A stretch of 25,344 nucleotides of DNA, taken from CAZTZL01 sp964537715. Lineage in GTDB: Bacteria > Zhuqueibacterota > QNDG01 > DSAB01. The notes under the pieces are model-generated. The model searched no databases. It saw only the letters and a program-made list of their open reading frames with translations, and was not told the origin of the DNA. The stretch covers positions 1-25,344 of the forward strand of contig CAZIAH010000059.1 of NCBI GenBank assembly GCA_964537715.1. Reading direction: 5' to 3'. This document shows, piece by piece, positions 1-7,712 of the stretch; the stretch's first letter is position 1; every line of letters starts with the position of its first letter. Made by a program: the position numbers and the translations under genes.

Positions 1-2
1 CT

Positions 3-206
3 TCTGATACTTATCATTCCTGGTCGAGCAACAGCCGATGGGTCGATTTCAGCAGTAAACGGGACAACGGTTTTTGTGCAAGGCCTTATATTGCTTATGT
101 TGATGAAGACGGAAAATTCCATAAACCATTTATCCTGCCCCAGAATGATCCTACCTTTTACGATACCTATCTGATTCCTTACAACGTGCCTGAAATTCCC
201 TGTTAG
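3..206 (+). CDS. PD40/TolB-propeller-like protein, C-terminal fragment (5' end outside window)
   Basis: The frame is open from the window edge to a TAG at 204-206 and gives 67 residues. The peptide contains SYHSWS-type wording (TYHSWSSNSRWVDFSSKRDNG), then RPYIAYVDEDGK, KPFILPQ and a YNVPE end. From memory this pattern is typical of WD40-like PD40 (TolB-like) beta-propeller proteins in FCB and planctomycete genomes, where S-W-S-x-x-S-R-W-x-x-F-S-S-x-R is a propeller blade. Such proteins are usually periplasmic or secreted, and their substrate is unknown. The frame stays open after the TAG as far as 353 and still looks coding, so the annotated end may be a premature stop (see 207-353). The identification rests on a short fragment. 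Confidence 0.6.
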   Translation, partial: SDTYHSWSSNSRWVDFSSKRDNGFCARPYIAYVDEDGKFHKPFILPQNDPTFYDTYLIPYNVPEIPC

Positions 207-353
207 CATATTCACACGAAATGGCAGAAAATAACACGGGTCGCTTTTGACAATAAGAAGACAGTGAATGCGAGACTCGACCCGAGAGTCCGGGTAGACC
301 GTACGACCGGTGCGACACCTCCAGAAGACAATTGGGTACAAAAACCGAAATAA
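207..353 (+). pseudogene. Possible continuation of the PD40-like gene beyond an in-frame TAG
   Basis: Directly after the TAG at 204-206 the same frame runs 48 more sense codons to a TAA at 351-353. The translated text (ITRVAFDNKKTVNARLDPRV, then VDRTTGATPPEDNW) reads like a natural protein C-terminus. No ATG with a ribosome binding site lies inside that would make it a separate gene. The +1 frame just before it also gives plausible residues (VSIFTRNGRK), so a compensated pair of indels is as possible as a nonsense mutation. I see a broken or misread gene end. I cannot tell mutation, sequencing error and recoding apart. Confidence 0.4.
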
Positions 354-430
354 TCTCTTGAAAATGTTAAATTCGGATTTTTTTCACATTTATTTGATTG
401 ATAAATGCGGAAGATTTTGAATAAAAAAGC

Positions 431-459
431 TTGACAAATTCAATTTATTTTTATATATA
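431..459 (+). promoter_or_regulatory. Sigma70-type promoter candidate for the 837-4031 gene
   Basis: TTGACA at 431-436 is followed by a 17-base spacer and TATATA at 454-459. The -35 box is perfect and the -10 box is good. It lies upstream of the only plus-strand gene start in this region, with a predicted transcription start near 467. Confidence 0.55.
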
Positions 460-780
460 TAGAAGTATTTTCTAAGCACTTCTATAAAACTATTTTCCTG
501 ACATGATAGCCAAAAAGGTAAATTTTTACTTTGCATATAAGGATTGGTTTCCATATATGCGAGTCATATGTATGTTTTGGATGTCTTATCTTTAGCGAAT
601 AGTTGTTATTTAGAAATAAATATTGTCAATCGAATAATTTTTCATTCATAACCAGAAAGGAGGCGATATCAGTCAACATATTATCGGAGGAATGAAGTAT
701 CTTCCCAGTTGACAAAAAGAGGAAAGAAGTTAATCTGGTTTTCAAAGTAAACCATGATTAAGAGAACATGGAGGGGAAAA

Positions 781-834
781 ATGAAGAAAAGTTGTTGTTT
801 GTATCACTGCGAATATCTATTGAGGAGGAGGTAG
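781..834 (+). other. Possible 17-codon leader peptide ORF
   Basis: ATG at 781 is preceded by GGAGGGG at 770-776 with four A's between, an excellent ribosome binding site. It encodes MKKSCCLYHCEYLLRRR and ends with TAG at 832-834, two bases before the ATG at 837. Its last three codons are AGG-AGG-AGG, and these same bases form the Shine-Dalgarno sequence of the main gene. An in-frame ATG at 754 could extend it. A translated leader coupled to the main gene is plausible but unproven. Confidence 0.3.
824..830 (+). promoter_or_regulatory. Ribosome binding site deciding the start at 837
   Basis: GGAGGAG at 824-830 lies six bases before ATG 837, which begins a clear signal peptide. This makes 837 a better start than the in-frame ATG at 768, which would add 23 polar residues before the signal peptide. 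Confidence 0.75.
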
Positions 835-836
835 AT

Positions 837-3800
837 ATGAGAAAATTGTTTATTTTTCTGGTTTCCCTGTGTGTGTTTCTTGGAGTTTTGGGGATCAGTA
901 ATATCGCAGCTCAAGAGCTCGTCAACACATGGGGTTTTAATGGAAGTGCCCAGGGTTGGACATTGGCAACTGCTGGTGCTGGTAATGTTACCGTATCCGG
1001 TGCTGCACCTCCCACAGGTTGGGTACCACTTCGTGGTGAGTTCACTGATGTAACACCTACGGTGGGACAAGCACTCGTTGTTACAGGAAATCTGGAACTG
1101 ATAGGCGGTGGACTCACAGCCAGCCAAACAACGAATTACCCTGCTCTTCGTTATGGTGTCTATCAGGATAATGGTACTGCCGGTAACCTGGTTGGTGATA
1201 GTTGGGATGGTACTGCTGGCAACCACTATGGCTACCTTTTGGTTGCACCGAGTGGAACAGGTGGAGATGTCAGGTGGCAGGGCATCAACAAATCCGGAAC
1301 CTTCGGAGGCATTGTCAACAGGACATGGTACAGCACCAATGGCGGCAACGACTATGTTTTGGGTGACAGGCTGCATCAGCCGGAGGATGCGTTGGCCAGC
1401 GCGGGAATGTATGACTTTGCAATGTCGATTGCACCGCTTGCGGATGGCAATGTGGAAGTGAGATACTATCTCGTGAAGCAAGACAACAGCTATTACTGGG
1501 CCGATGTAGCGATTGACGATGTCCTCAGAGTTGGCCCTTCATTCAACTGTGTGAACTTTTCCATCAGCGCCGATGTCTCGGCAACCGGACTCGCACTGAC
1601 AAATGTCACTGTCGATTTGGGCGATCCGATTGATATACCTGAACCTCCCGCAGGAATGATTGTCGTTGATGGAGAGAAAGATATTTTTTATGAACTCTTG
1701 ACTGGTCCTGAGGACGGATACATTCAGATTCAGGCTTTTCACAACAGTGCAATTGGCATTCCGGATGGGAATGCTGATCTTTCTGCCAAAGTATGGGGTG
1801 CCTGGGATCCTGTGGACACGCTTTTATATTTGTATGCAGAAATTACAGATGATAGTGTTTCCTGCCCCAACGCCAGCAACTTTTGGCGAAATGACTGTTT
1901 CGAATTAAAAATTGATGGTATTCCCTATGGTAGCGTCGTTGGTGGACCTCCCACTACGAATGGACTTTCAGCAACGAATACCATCACCGCACTGGATACT
2001 CCGGCAGCGACAGGAATGGTCAGTAACCTGGAAAATCTCACTGATGATGAAAAAACGATTGCACGGGGCACCATGGTGAATGGCTATACATTGGAAATGG
2101 CATTGAGACTGGATGCCCTGGGCGGAGCTGAAGCCATCAATTTCGAAGTAGACAGTATATTTGGCCTGGGTATCAATGTCGTTGACAACGATGGTATGGC
2201 AGCGAGCCCCGGTCGTACAGCTGCCATTGTATGGGCTGCAGTCTGTACGGATAATATCTGGAACACACCAGACTATCTTGGGAAGGTTCAGTTCAAGGCC
2301 GATAACAAAATTGCCTTTATAGCGACTAATAATAACACGGGCGATACCAATGCTCTTCCGTATGACGGAACCGTACCCATGGTTGTGGTGGATGGCGAAC
2401 TGGATCCTTTTTACAAAACATTGAACGGACCGGACGAAGGTTATCTCCAAATCAAATCTTATGCGTTCAATGATAACGGTATTCCTCACGGGGATAATGA
2501 TTTGTCTGCGAAATTATGGGCGGCTTGGGATCCGACATGGCTTTATCTCTATACAGAGGTGGTCGATGATACAATTGCCATGGTTGCTGCACAAACCTAT
2601 AATAATGATGGAATGGAACTCAAGCTTGATCCGCAACCCACAGACAGTGTGGCCAACTCTACATTTGCCCCAAGTTTGACTGCTCTTGATACGGGCGCTG
2701 TTGGAGGTGTTGCCAATGGATTGACCGACAGCACGATGAATATGGTCGCCCGCCAGTTAACAGATGACGGTTATGCACTTGAATGGGCAATCAAATGGGA
2801 AGCAATCACTGCAAGTGCTGAGACCGTTTCTGTGGCAATAGACAGTGTTTTTGGGTTGGCCATCAATATTCACGATAACGATAATGCAGGCAACACCAAT
2901 CGTGAAGCTTCGATCCAGTGGGCAGCAGTATTGCTGGATGCGGTATGGAATACGCCGAAATATGAGGGAACCGTTAAATTTCTGGCCGATAATAAACTGC
3001 AGTTCATTCCATCCAATAATATGACCGGTGTCACCAATGAAGTGCCTTATGATGGAACGCCGTTCTATATGCGGATTGACGGCCAGAAAGATCCGTTTTA
3101 TTGGGGATTGGCCGGTCCTGATGAAGGTTATCTGCAACTTCGTTCCTATGCCTACAACGATAATGGCATGCCGGATGATGACGCCGATCTGTCTGCGAAG
3201 ATGTGGTTTGCATGGGACGATGACAACCTCTATTTCTATGAAGAGGTGAAAGACGATACGATCTCGATGTCGAGTGCCAATTCATACAACAACGACGGTT
3301 TCGAAATCAAAGTTGATCCCCAGGCGACCGACAGTGTCACCAATTCGATCGTTGGTTTGGGAATGACAGCTCTGGATACCACAGGCGGCATTACAGGGGC
3401 TTTAGATCTGCCGAATTCATTCCGAAAGACAGTGACTGGCGGATATGTCCTTGAAGCGGCCATTCCGTGGACAGATCTTGCGACTACAACTGAATCTGTT
3501 GATGTTGGTGTAGGGAACGTGTTCGGCTGTGCTGTCCAGAACCATGACAATGACAACACGACGGGCATGCGTGATGCCAGTGTTCAGTGGGCAGCCGTAT
3601 TGCTGGATGCGGTATGGAACACGCCAAAGTATTGTGGAACGGTTGAATTTTTGGCAGACAATCAGCTCGAATTCATTCCGACCAACAATATGACGGGTGT
3701 TACGAACGATATTCCTTATGATGGATCGGACTATGTCGGGGTAGAAGAAGCAGCGTCTGGAGTACCAATGAGATTCAGTCTGGCGCAGAATTATCCCAAT

Positions 3801-4031
3801 CCATTCAATCCGACGACCAGGATTGCATACGAGATTCCATCGGTATCGAAAGTTCGTCTCATCGTCTATGATGTGTTGGGAAGAGAAGTAGCTACTCTGG
3901 TCGATGAAGTCAAGAAACCGGGTACGTATGAAACTACTTTCGACGGCAAGAAATTCTCAAGCGGTGTTTATTTCTTCAGATTGGAAGCGGGTTCACGTAC
4001 ACAGGTCAAAAAGATGATGATTCTCAAGTAA
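837..4031 (+). CDS. Secreted T9SS cargo protein with three tandem CBM9/DOMON-like domains
   Basis: The protein has 1064 residues from ATG 837. A signal peptide covers about 1-25 (MRKLFIFLVSLCVFLGVLG, ending near IAAQ). An N-terminal beta-rich region of about 250 residues follows, probably a lectin-like or carbohydrate-binding fold. Three homologous modules begin near residues 274, 515 and 745. Each opens with (V/I)DGxxDxFY, then GPxxGY(I/L)Q, a DLSAK(V/L/M)W segment, LY(L/F)Y and DDxI/V. This pattern fits CBM9-like/DOMON beta-sandwich domains, which bind sugars or cofactors. Residues about 978-1064 form a T9SS type A sorting domain (AQNYPNPFNPTT, YDVLGREVATL, SSGVYFFRLE). The protein is therefore predicted to cross the outer membrane and be anchored or released there. 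No catalytic site is visible, so binding or adhesion is inferred. A strong terminator follows, so it is probably monocistronic. Confidence 0.8.
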   Translation: MRKLFIFLVSLCVFLGVLGISNIAAQELVNTWGFNGSAQGWTLATAGAGNVTVSGAAPPTGWVPLRGEFTDVTPTVGQALVVTGNLELIGGGLTASQTTNYPALRYGVYQDNGTAGNLVGDSWDGTAGNHYGYLLVAPSGTGGDVRWQGINKSGTFGGIVNRTWYSTNGGNDYVLGDRLHQPEDALASAGMYDFAMSIAPLADGNVEVRYYLVKQDNSYYWADVAIDDVLRVGPSFNCVNFSISADVSATGLALTNVTVDLGDPIDIPEPPAGMIVVDGEKDIFYELLTGPEDGYIQIQAFHNSAIGIPDGNADLSAKVWGAWDPVDTLLYLYAEITDDSVSCPNASNFWRNDCFELKIDGIPYGSVVGGPPTTNGLSATNTITALDTPAATGMVSNLENLTDDEKTIARGTMVNGYTLEMALRLDALGGAEAINFEVDSIFGLGINVVDNDGMAASPGRTAAIVWAAVCTDNIWNTPDYLGKVQFKADNKIAFIATNNNTGDTNALPYDGTVPMVVVDGELDPFYKTLNGPDEGYLQIKSYAFNDNGIPHGDNDLSAKLWAAWDPTWLYLYTEVVDDTIAMVAAQTYNNDGMELKLDPQPTDSVANSTFAPSLTALDTGAVGGVANGLTDSTMNMVARQLTDDGYALEWAIKWEAITASAETVSVAIDSVFGLAINIHDNDNAGNTNREASIQWAAVLLDAVWNTPKYEGTVKFLADNKLQFIPSNNMTGVTNEVPYDGTPFYMRIDGQKDPFYWGLAGPDEGYLQLRSYAYNDNGMPDDDADLSAKMWFAWDDDNLYFYEEVKDDTISMSSANSYNNDGFEIKVDPQATDSVTNSIVGLGMTALDTTGGITGALDLPNSFRKTVTGGYVLEAAIPWTDLATTTESVDVGVGNVFGCAVQNHDNDNTTGMRDASVQWAAVLLDAVWNTPKYCGTVEFLADNQLEFIPTNNMTGVTNDIPYDGSDYVGVEEAASGVPMRFSLAQNYPNPFNPTTRIAYEIPSVSKVRLIVYDVLGREVATLVDEVKKPGTYETTFDGKKFSSGVYFFRLEAGSRTQVKKMMILK
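2379..3758 (+). repeat. Tandem coding repeat, two 690-bp units (modules 2 and 3)
   Basis: Unit 2 starts at 2379 and unit 3 at 3069, a period of 690 bp (230 residues). Stretches stay nearly identical at DNA level. For example, the segment encoding QWAAVLLDAVWNTPKY at about 2918-2962 matches that at about 3584-3631 with few changes. A more diverged first unit starts at 1656. This points to a fairly recent in-frame duplication of the last two modules. Confidence 0.7.
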
Positions 4032-4050
4032 TCATTCTTGCATTTGATTA

Positions 4051-4098
4051 GAAATATGCCTGTGAGGGAAAACTGCGATCACAGGCATATTTCTTTTT
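4051..4098 (+). terminator. Rho-independent terminator after the 837-4031 gene
   Basis: The left arm GAAATATGCCTGTGA (4051-4065) and right arm TCACAGGCATATTTC (4079-4093) form a perfect 15-bp stem with a 13-base loop. Five T's follow at 4094-4098. It lies 20 bases past the stop codon. Confidence 0.85.
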
Positions 4099-4119
4099 CA
4101 TTTGTCAATTTAGAGAAAC

Positions 4120-4176
4120 ACCTCTATGAAGCAGCATGCTTGAAATCGATTTGATTAGCGGTTTGCTCATAGAGGT
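4120..4176. repeat. Second inverted repeat before the SGNH hydrolase gene
   Basis: ACCTCTATGA at 4120-4129 is repeated inverted as TCATAGAGGT at 4167-4176, a perfect 10-bp stem with a 37-base loop. It lies between the terminator at 4051-4098 and the gene starting near 4242. T-rich sequence follows. It could be a second terminator or a leader structure. Confidence 0.5.
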
Positions 4177-4241
4177 ATTTTCATTTTTATATATGATGAA
4201 GACAGCATCCGTGCGTCGTGAATATTAAACAAAGAGAAAAT

Positions 4242-6149
4242 ATGCGGAAAAGGAAAATCAAGCAAAAATCCTCGCTCCAAATTTCTCCCGTGAAAAAACG
4301 ATTTTTTATTGCTATGACGCTGCTCATTCCGGTGTTCTTTTTGATATTTCTGGAAGCGGCTTTGCGTATTTTTAATTACGGAGGCGATACCCGTCTTTTT
4401 GTCTCGACACCCAATGAGACTTCAAAATATTACGGGATTAACAGAAATGTCGGTCGCCGATATTTTAATGAAAACTCCTTTATTCCTTCTCCCCGAAAAG
4501 ATCTTTTCCTCAAGGAAAAACCGAAAAATGGTTACCGTATTTTTGTTCTGGGCGGTTCCACGACTGCTGGTTTCCCTTATGGGAATAATCTGACATTCAC
4601 ACGGATACTCAATCGTCGTTTGTCCGATACATTTCCCAACCGGTGCATCGAAGTCGTCAATACAGCAATGACTGCTATCAACAGCTATACTCTGCTGGAT
4701 TTCATGGATGAAATCATCCAACAGCAGCCGGATGCGATTTTGATCTATGCGGGTCACAATGAATTTTACGGCGCGCTGGGCATGGCATCCCAGGAATCGC
4801 TGGGAAAGAATCGCGGGATTGTGAAAGCCTATTTAAAATTACAGCGGTTTAAAACTTTTATGTTACTTCGGGATGCGGTCGGATTGATACAAAAACGGAT
4901 CAATCGTAAGAATTCTCTTGATGATGAGAATGATCCGATGCAAACGGTGATGACGAGGATAGTAAACAAAGACCTCAAAATTATACATGGAAGTACCCTC
5001 TATCGTTTGGGTGAGAAGCAATTCAAAAATAATTTGCATGATATCTTTATGAAAGCTAAAAAGGCGGGGATACCGGTCATTGTCAGTGAATTGGTGAGCA
5101 ACGTCCGCGATCATTTCCCATTTGCTTCGGTCGAGATGGATACATTACCGTCTGCCCGGACGATGTTCATCCAGGCGAAAAGATTTGAAAAAGAAAAGAA
5201 GTACGATCAGGCGCGGAAATCCTACTACCGTGCGAAAGATCTTGATGTGCTGCCCTTCCGGGCTCCGGAAGAATTTAACCAAATTATCCATACTCTTGTC
5301 GATGAGTTCTCCATCCCTGTTGTGCCCATGCGCTCCCGTTTTGAGACTGCTTCTCCCAACGGATTGATCGGAAACAATTTGATTTGCGAACATCTCCATC
5401 CCAATATAGACGGTTATTTTTTAATGGCAGATGCCTTTTACAATACCATGCGAGAGAATCGGTTGATTGCATCCAATTGGCCGGATCGTTCTGCCGAATC
5501 AAGTTCATATTACCGGCATCATTGGGGGTTCACACGACTCGACAGTGTTTATGCCGCATTGAACATCGCCCATCTCAAAGGAGGATGGCCGTTTAAAAAA
5601 ACAGGGCCGAATCTTGCCGTGTATCAATATGTTCCGACTTCGAAAGCGGATTCCATCGCTCTCAGTATATTGAAAACCGGCGAATCTACTCTGGAATTGG
5701 GTCATCTCGAATTGGCCAGATATGACGAACGTCTCGGAGAATTTGAAAAAGCCTTTCAAGAATACAAGGCGCTGATCTATATCGTGCCGAATCTCGATCT
5801 GTTTTATGAACCTGCTGTGAAATTTTTGATTTCGAGGGAACAGTATGGTCGGGCATTACAGATGCTAACCGAGGGGTTAAAATATAACGATTCGTTTTTT
5901 ATGCTAAAATGGATCGGGCAATTGAATTTGGTCCTCAATGATACTCAAAAAGGCATTGGTTTTCTTGAAAAAGCCCGTCAACTAAAACAGGATGACGTAC
6001 AGTTACTTTTTAATTTGGCACGGGCTTATTATAATATTTCCCGGCTAAAAGAAGGGGATGTGGTTGTACTGGATTTAGAAAAGATTGCGCCGGGATCGCC
6101 TTTGGTTGCGCAAATCGAATCGTTCAGGAAAACGCTTGGCAGTCCTTGA
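4242..6149 (+). CDS. Membrane-anchored SGNH/GDSL-type hydrolase with TPR-like C-terminus
   Basis: The N-terminus is very basic and followed by one membrane segment (about residues 24-42, FFIAMTLLIPVFFLIFLEAAL), so the enzyme domain probably faces the periplasm. SGNH blocks are visible: nucleophile Ser106 in GGSTTAG, Asn173 in GHNEFYG, and His386 in EHLHPNIDGY. The usual Asp three residues before the His is Glu383. The last 170 or so residues contain helical repeats resembling TPRs (LARYDERLGEFEKAFQEYKAL, then YGRALQMLTEGL and LFNLARAYYNISRLKEG). This hydrolase-plus-TPR design is known from deltaproteobacteria and FCB genomes. It is probably an esterase or acyl-hydrolase acting on an envelope glycan or lipid, and the substrate cannot be read from sequence. 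ATG 4242, preceded by AAAGAGAAA, was chosen. A GTG at 4218 without a ribosome binding site is the alternative. Confidence 0.75.
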   Translation: MRKRKIKQKSSLQISPVKKRFFIAMTLLIPVFFLIFLEAALRIFNYGGDTRLFVSTPNETSKYYGINRNVGRRYFNENSFIPSPRKDLFLKEKPKNGYRIFVLGGSTTAGFPYGNNLTFTRILNRRLSDTFPNRCIEVVNTAMTAINSYTLLDFMDEIIQQQPDAILIYAGHNEFYGALGMASQESLGKNRGIVKAYLKLQRFKTFMLLRDAVGLIQKRINRKNSLDDENDPMQTVMTRIVNKDLKIIHGSTLYRLGEKQFKNNLHDIFMKAKKAGIPVIVSELVSNVRDHFPFASVEMDTLPSARTMFIQAKRFEKEKKYDQARKSYYRAKDLDVLPFRAPEEFNQIIHTLVDEFSIPVVPMRSRFETASPNGLIGNNLICEHLHPNIDGYFLMADAFYNTMRENRLIASNWPDRSAESSSYYRHHWGFTRLDSVYAALNIAHLKGGWPFKKTGPNLAVYQYVPTSKADSIALSILKTGESTLELGHLELARYDERLGEFEKAFQEYKALIYIVPNLDLFYEPAVKFLISREQYGRALQMLTEGLKYNDSFFMLKWIGQLNLVLNDTQKGIGFLEKARQLKQDDVQLLFNLARAYYNISRLKEGDVVVLDLEKIAPGSPLVAQIESFRKTLGSP

Positions 6150-6497
6150 AAGCTTCTCTCAATTTGATTTGAATTGATTGAATTGATAGCGGAATTTATT
6201 CTTCAGGATTTCATAAAAGGCGGAAGCCTGAATTCCAAATAGAGTTTTCAATCGTACTCAGAAAAACTTTGAGCGATCTCTGGCAAATTTTTAAATCGAA
6301 TCAATGGAGAGCTATAGTACGGAATAACCAATCATGAATGGTGATATTCGATTTTCGAAGGGATATGATTAATGTTGTACTTCGAAAATCATCATTGGTT
6401 ATTGATTATTCGTAAATCAAGAATTAAATATTTCCCCAAATAAAATTTTAATATTTTAAAATTGCTGGATTCGTTTTCAGAAAAATGTTAATCTATC
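6150..6497. other. Intergenic region between convergent genes
   Basis: About 350 AT-rich bases separate the plus-strand hydrolase gene from the end of the minus-strand exporter operon. The only strong structure is the nested inverted repeat at 6323-6403. No coding sequence and no classical poly-T terminator were seen. Confidence 0.5.
6323..6403. repeat. Nested inverted repeat between convergent genes
   Basis: The outer arms AATAACCAAT (6323-6332) and ATTGGTTATT (6394-6403) enclose inner arms GATTTTCGAAG (6350-6360) and CTTCGAAAATC (6380-6390), both perfect. The loop is 6361-6379. The left side carries 14 more bases between the two arm pairs than the right. No T-run follows, so it may be a symmetric terminator-like structure or a miniature intergenic repeat. 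Confidence 0.6.
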
Positions 6498-7283
6498 CTA
6501 TTCTCTTTCCAGATATCTTATCGTGAAGTAATCGTCCGGAATGTCCGGATTGAATTCCAATTGTTCGTTCAATAGAATCGATTTCCGGCCGTTCTGCAGG
6601 TTGACCATTTCTAAGTGTTTGGCCCTGTATCTATGATTAACTGTATCCAGTTCTTTGATTTCATGTACGATCATTTCTTTAACCAATTCTCCGTCCAGAT
6701 CGTAATATACCGCTTTTCGAATAACAAAATCTTTTTTACCGAAATATGTGATGCGGCGTGAAAATCCATTTTCTTCGGCAATATCATCATCTTTTGGAAT
6801 CCATTCGATTTTATAACATAAGATACCGTCGATTTCCTCATCTCCCAGATTTTTAAAATCGAAATCATCCAGTGACGGGGGCGTCATGTCCGAATAGGTA
6901 AATTCCGATCCCATAAAATTTTTTGCTTTTTCCGTGCTGACGATGCGCCGGGTTTTTCTTAGAGCAGGCATGTAGAGCCACAGATCGTCATCTTTATCCT
7001 TATAATCATAGGTCAGCAAACCCGTACCTTTGACATCCGCAGGCGCTATAAAACGAATGAGTTTTTTTTCGGTGTCTCCGTTGTCGTAAAGTTTGGTGAC
7101 CTGTTTGATTTTACGCACCCGTTCGCGTCCTCTTGCATCAATGATACGCATTTCGGAAACACCCTGAACCCCCTTGACTTTGATGGCCTCCTGGGCGCGT
7201 TCGGCAATCTGGAGAGCGGTTAATTGCTGGGAATAGCAAAATCCGATATTCAGGATCATCAAAAGCAGTGTTAATCTTTCCAT
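6498..7283 (-). CDS. LolA-like outer-membrane lipoprotein-sorting family protein
   Basis: The protein has 261 residues with a signal peptide (about 1-18, MERLTLLLMILNIGFCYS). The mature part matches the LolA-like family usually named outer membrane lipoprotein-sorting protein (PF17131 type). Visible family traits are the AQEAIKVKGVQGVSEMRI opening, DDDLWLYMPALRKTRRI, a GSEFTYSDM motif and the YFTIRYLE ending. Family members are periplasmic half-barrels that are often encoded next to RND/MMPL transporters and probably ferry a lipophilic molecule across the periplasm. The start is supported by AGGAGT upstream of ATG 7283. It is the last gene of the run that starts near 12438, separated from its RND partner only by the inserted four-helix-bundle gene. 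Confidence 0.85.
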   Translation of the reverse strand: MERLTLLLMILNIGFCYSQQLTALQIAERAQEAIKVKGVQGVSEMRIIDARGRERVRKIKQVTKLYDNGDTEKKLIRFIAPADVKGTGLLTYDYKDKDDDLWLYMPALRKTRRIVSTEKAKNFMGSEFTYSDMTPPSLDDFDFKNLGDEEIDGILCYKIEWIPKDDDIAEENGFSRRITYFGKKDFVIRKAVYYDLDGELVKEMIVHEIKELDTVNHRYRAKHLEMVNLQNGRKSILLNEQLEFNPDIPDDYFTIRYLERE

Positions 7284-7304
7284 GTGTTTACTCCTATAGT
7301 TGTT

Positions 7305-7330
7305 AGTTTACAGTATACAGTTTGCAGTTT
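7305..7330. repeat. Left inverted-repeat arm flanking the four-helix-bundle gene
   Basis: The plus strand reads AGTTTACAGTATACAGTTTG followed by CAGTTT. It matches, in inverted orientation and with a few mismatches, the arm at 7713-7741 on the other side of the gene. It lies about 20 bases upstream of the LolA-like start codon. Confidence 0.6.
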
Positions 7331-7690
7331 TTATTTCCTGGCTTTCAGTTTTTTGATAAGGGTTGATAACATCTTTTTTATTTCAATAATATGATTTAAT
7401 GAGCGATGCAATTCTTCTTCAGGAGCGAATCCCAAATCATATGCGAGAATCAATAAACATTCGACTTCATTTGCAGAACCAAGGGCAATTTCTAAAAATC
7501 TGATAAAATCATTTTTACTATACCGACTGCATCCTTCTGAAATGTTAGCTGCAATAGAAACGGAAGCCCTGCGCATTTGATTGGTTAATCCATACTGTTC
7601 TTCCTTTGGGAAATTTGTTGTTATTCGATATATTATTTTTATTAGTTCTCGAGATTTTTCCCATACTTTTAACTTCTTATAATCTTGCAT
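7331..7690 (-). CDS. Four-helix-bundle protein (S23 / 23S rRNA intervening-sequence family)
   Basis: The protein has 119 residues and opens KLKVWEKSRELIKIIYRIT, with FPKEEQYGLTNQMRRASVSIAANISEG in the middle and FIRFLEIALGSANEVECLL after it. These are the hallmarks of the S23/four-helix-bundle family (TIGR02436 type) and the length is normal. Family members are found inside 23S rRNA intervening sequences and as scattered single genes. Their biochemical role is unknown. Here the gene sits between the RND transporter gene and its LolA-like partner in the same direction, with only about 50 bases on each side. Both gaps are filled by inverted repeats. It looks like an insertion into an existing operon. 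The ribosome binding site is weak (GAGTG). Confidence 0.85.
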   Translation of the reverse strand: MQDYKKLKVWEKSRELIKIIYRITTNFPKEEQYGLTNQMRRASVSIAANISEGCSRYSKNDFIRFLEIALGSANEVECLLILAYDLGFAPEEELHRSLNHIIEIKKMLSTLIKKLKARK

Positions 7691-7712
7691 GATTCACTCA
7701 ATGTTGTTTGTC

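Larger units (their letters stand above)
354..836 (+). other. Long intergenic leader upstream of the repeat-rich T9SS protein
   Basis: This AT-rich stretch of about 480 bases has no normal-length gene. It holds a promoter candidate at 431-459 and a weak 7-bp hairpin (533-539 with 554-560). Several purine-rich Shine-Dalgarno-like runs lie near 656-664, 686-690, 770-776 and 824-830. Tiny SD-led ORFs start at 692 (six codons) and 781 (17 codons). If the promoter is used, the 5' UTR of the downstream gene is about 370 nt. No riboswitch family was recognised. Confidence 0.5.

Noticed and set aside
572..652. 26-codon plus-strand ORF in the leader
   Set aside because: No ribosome binding site and no recognisable features.
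692..712. Six-codon ORF (MKYLPS) with a good SD
   Set aside because: Too short to support as a gene. Kept only as part of the leader description.
768..836. Earlier in-frame start at ATG 768
   Set aside because: It would bury the signal peptide behind 23 polar residues. ATG 837 has a near-ideal ribosome binding site.
804..1481. 225-codon minus-strand open frame
   Set aside because: Overlaps the signal peptide and start of the T9SS repeat protein on the plus strand. No ribosome binding site or family features.
1656..3758. CRISPR-like array from regularly spaced similar segments
   Set aside because: The period is about 690-720 bp, in frame and protein-coding. There are no short direct repeats with unique spacers.
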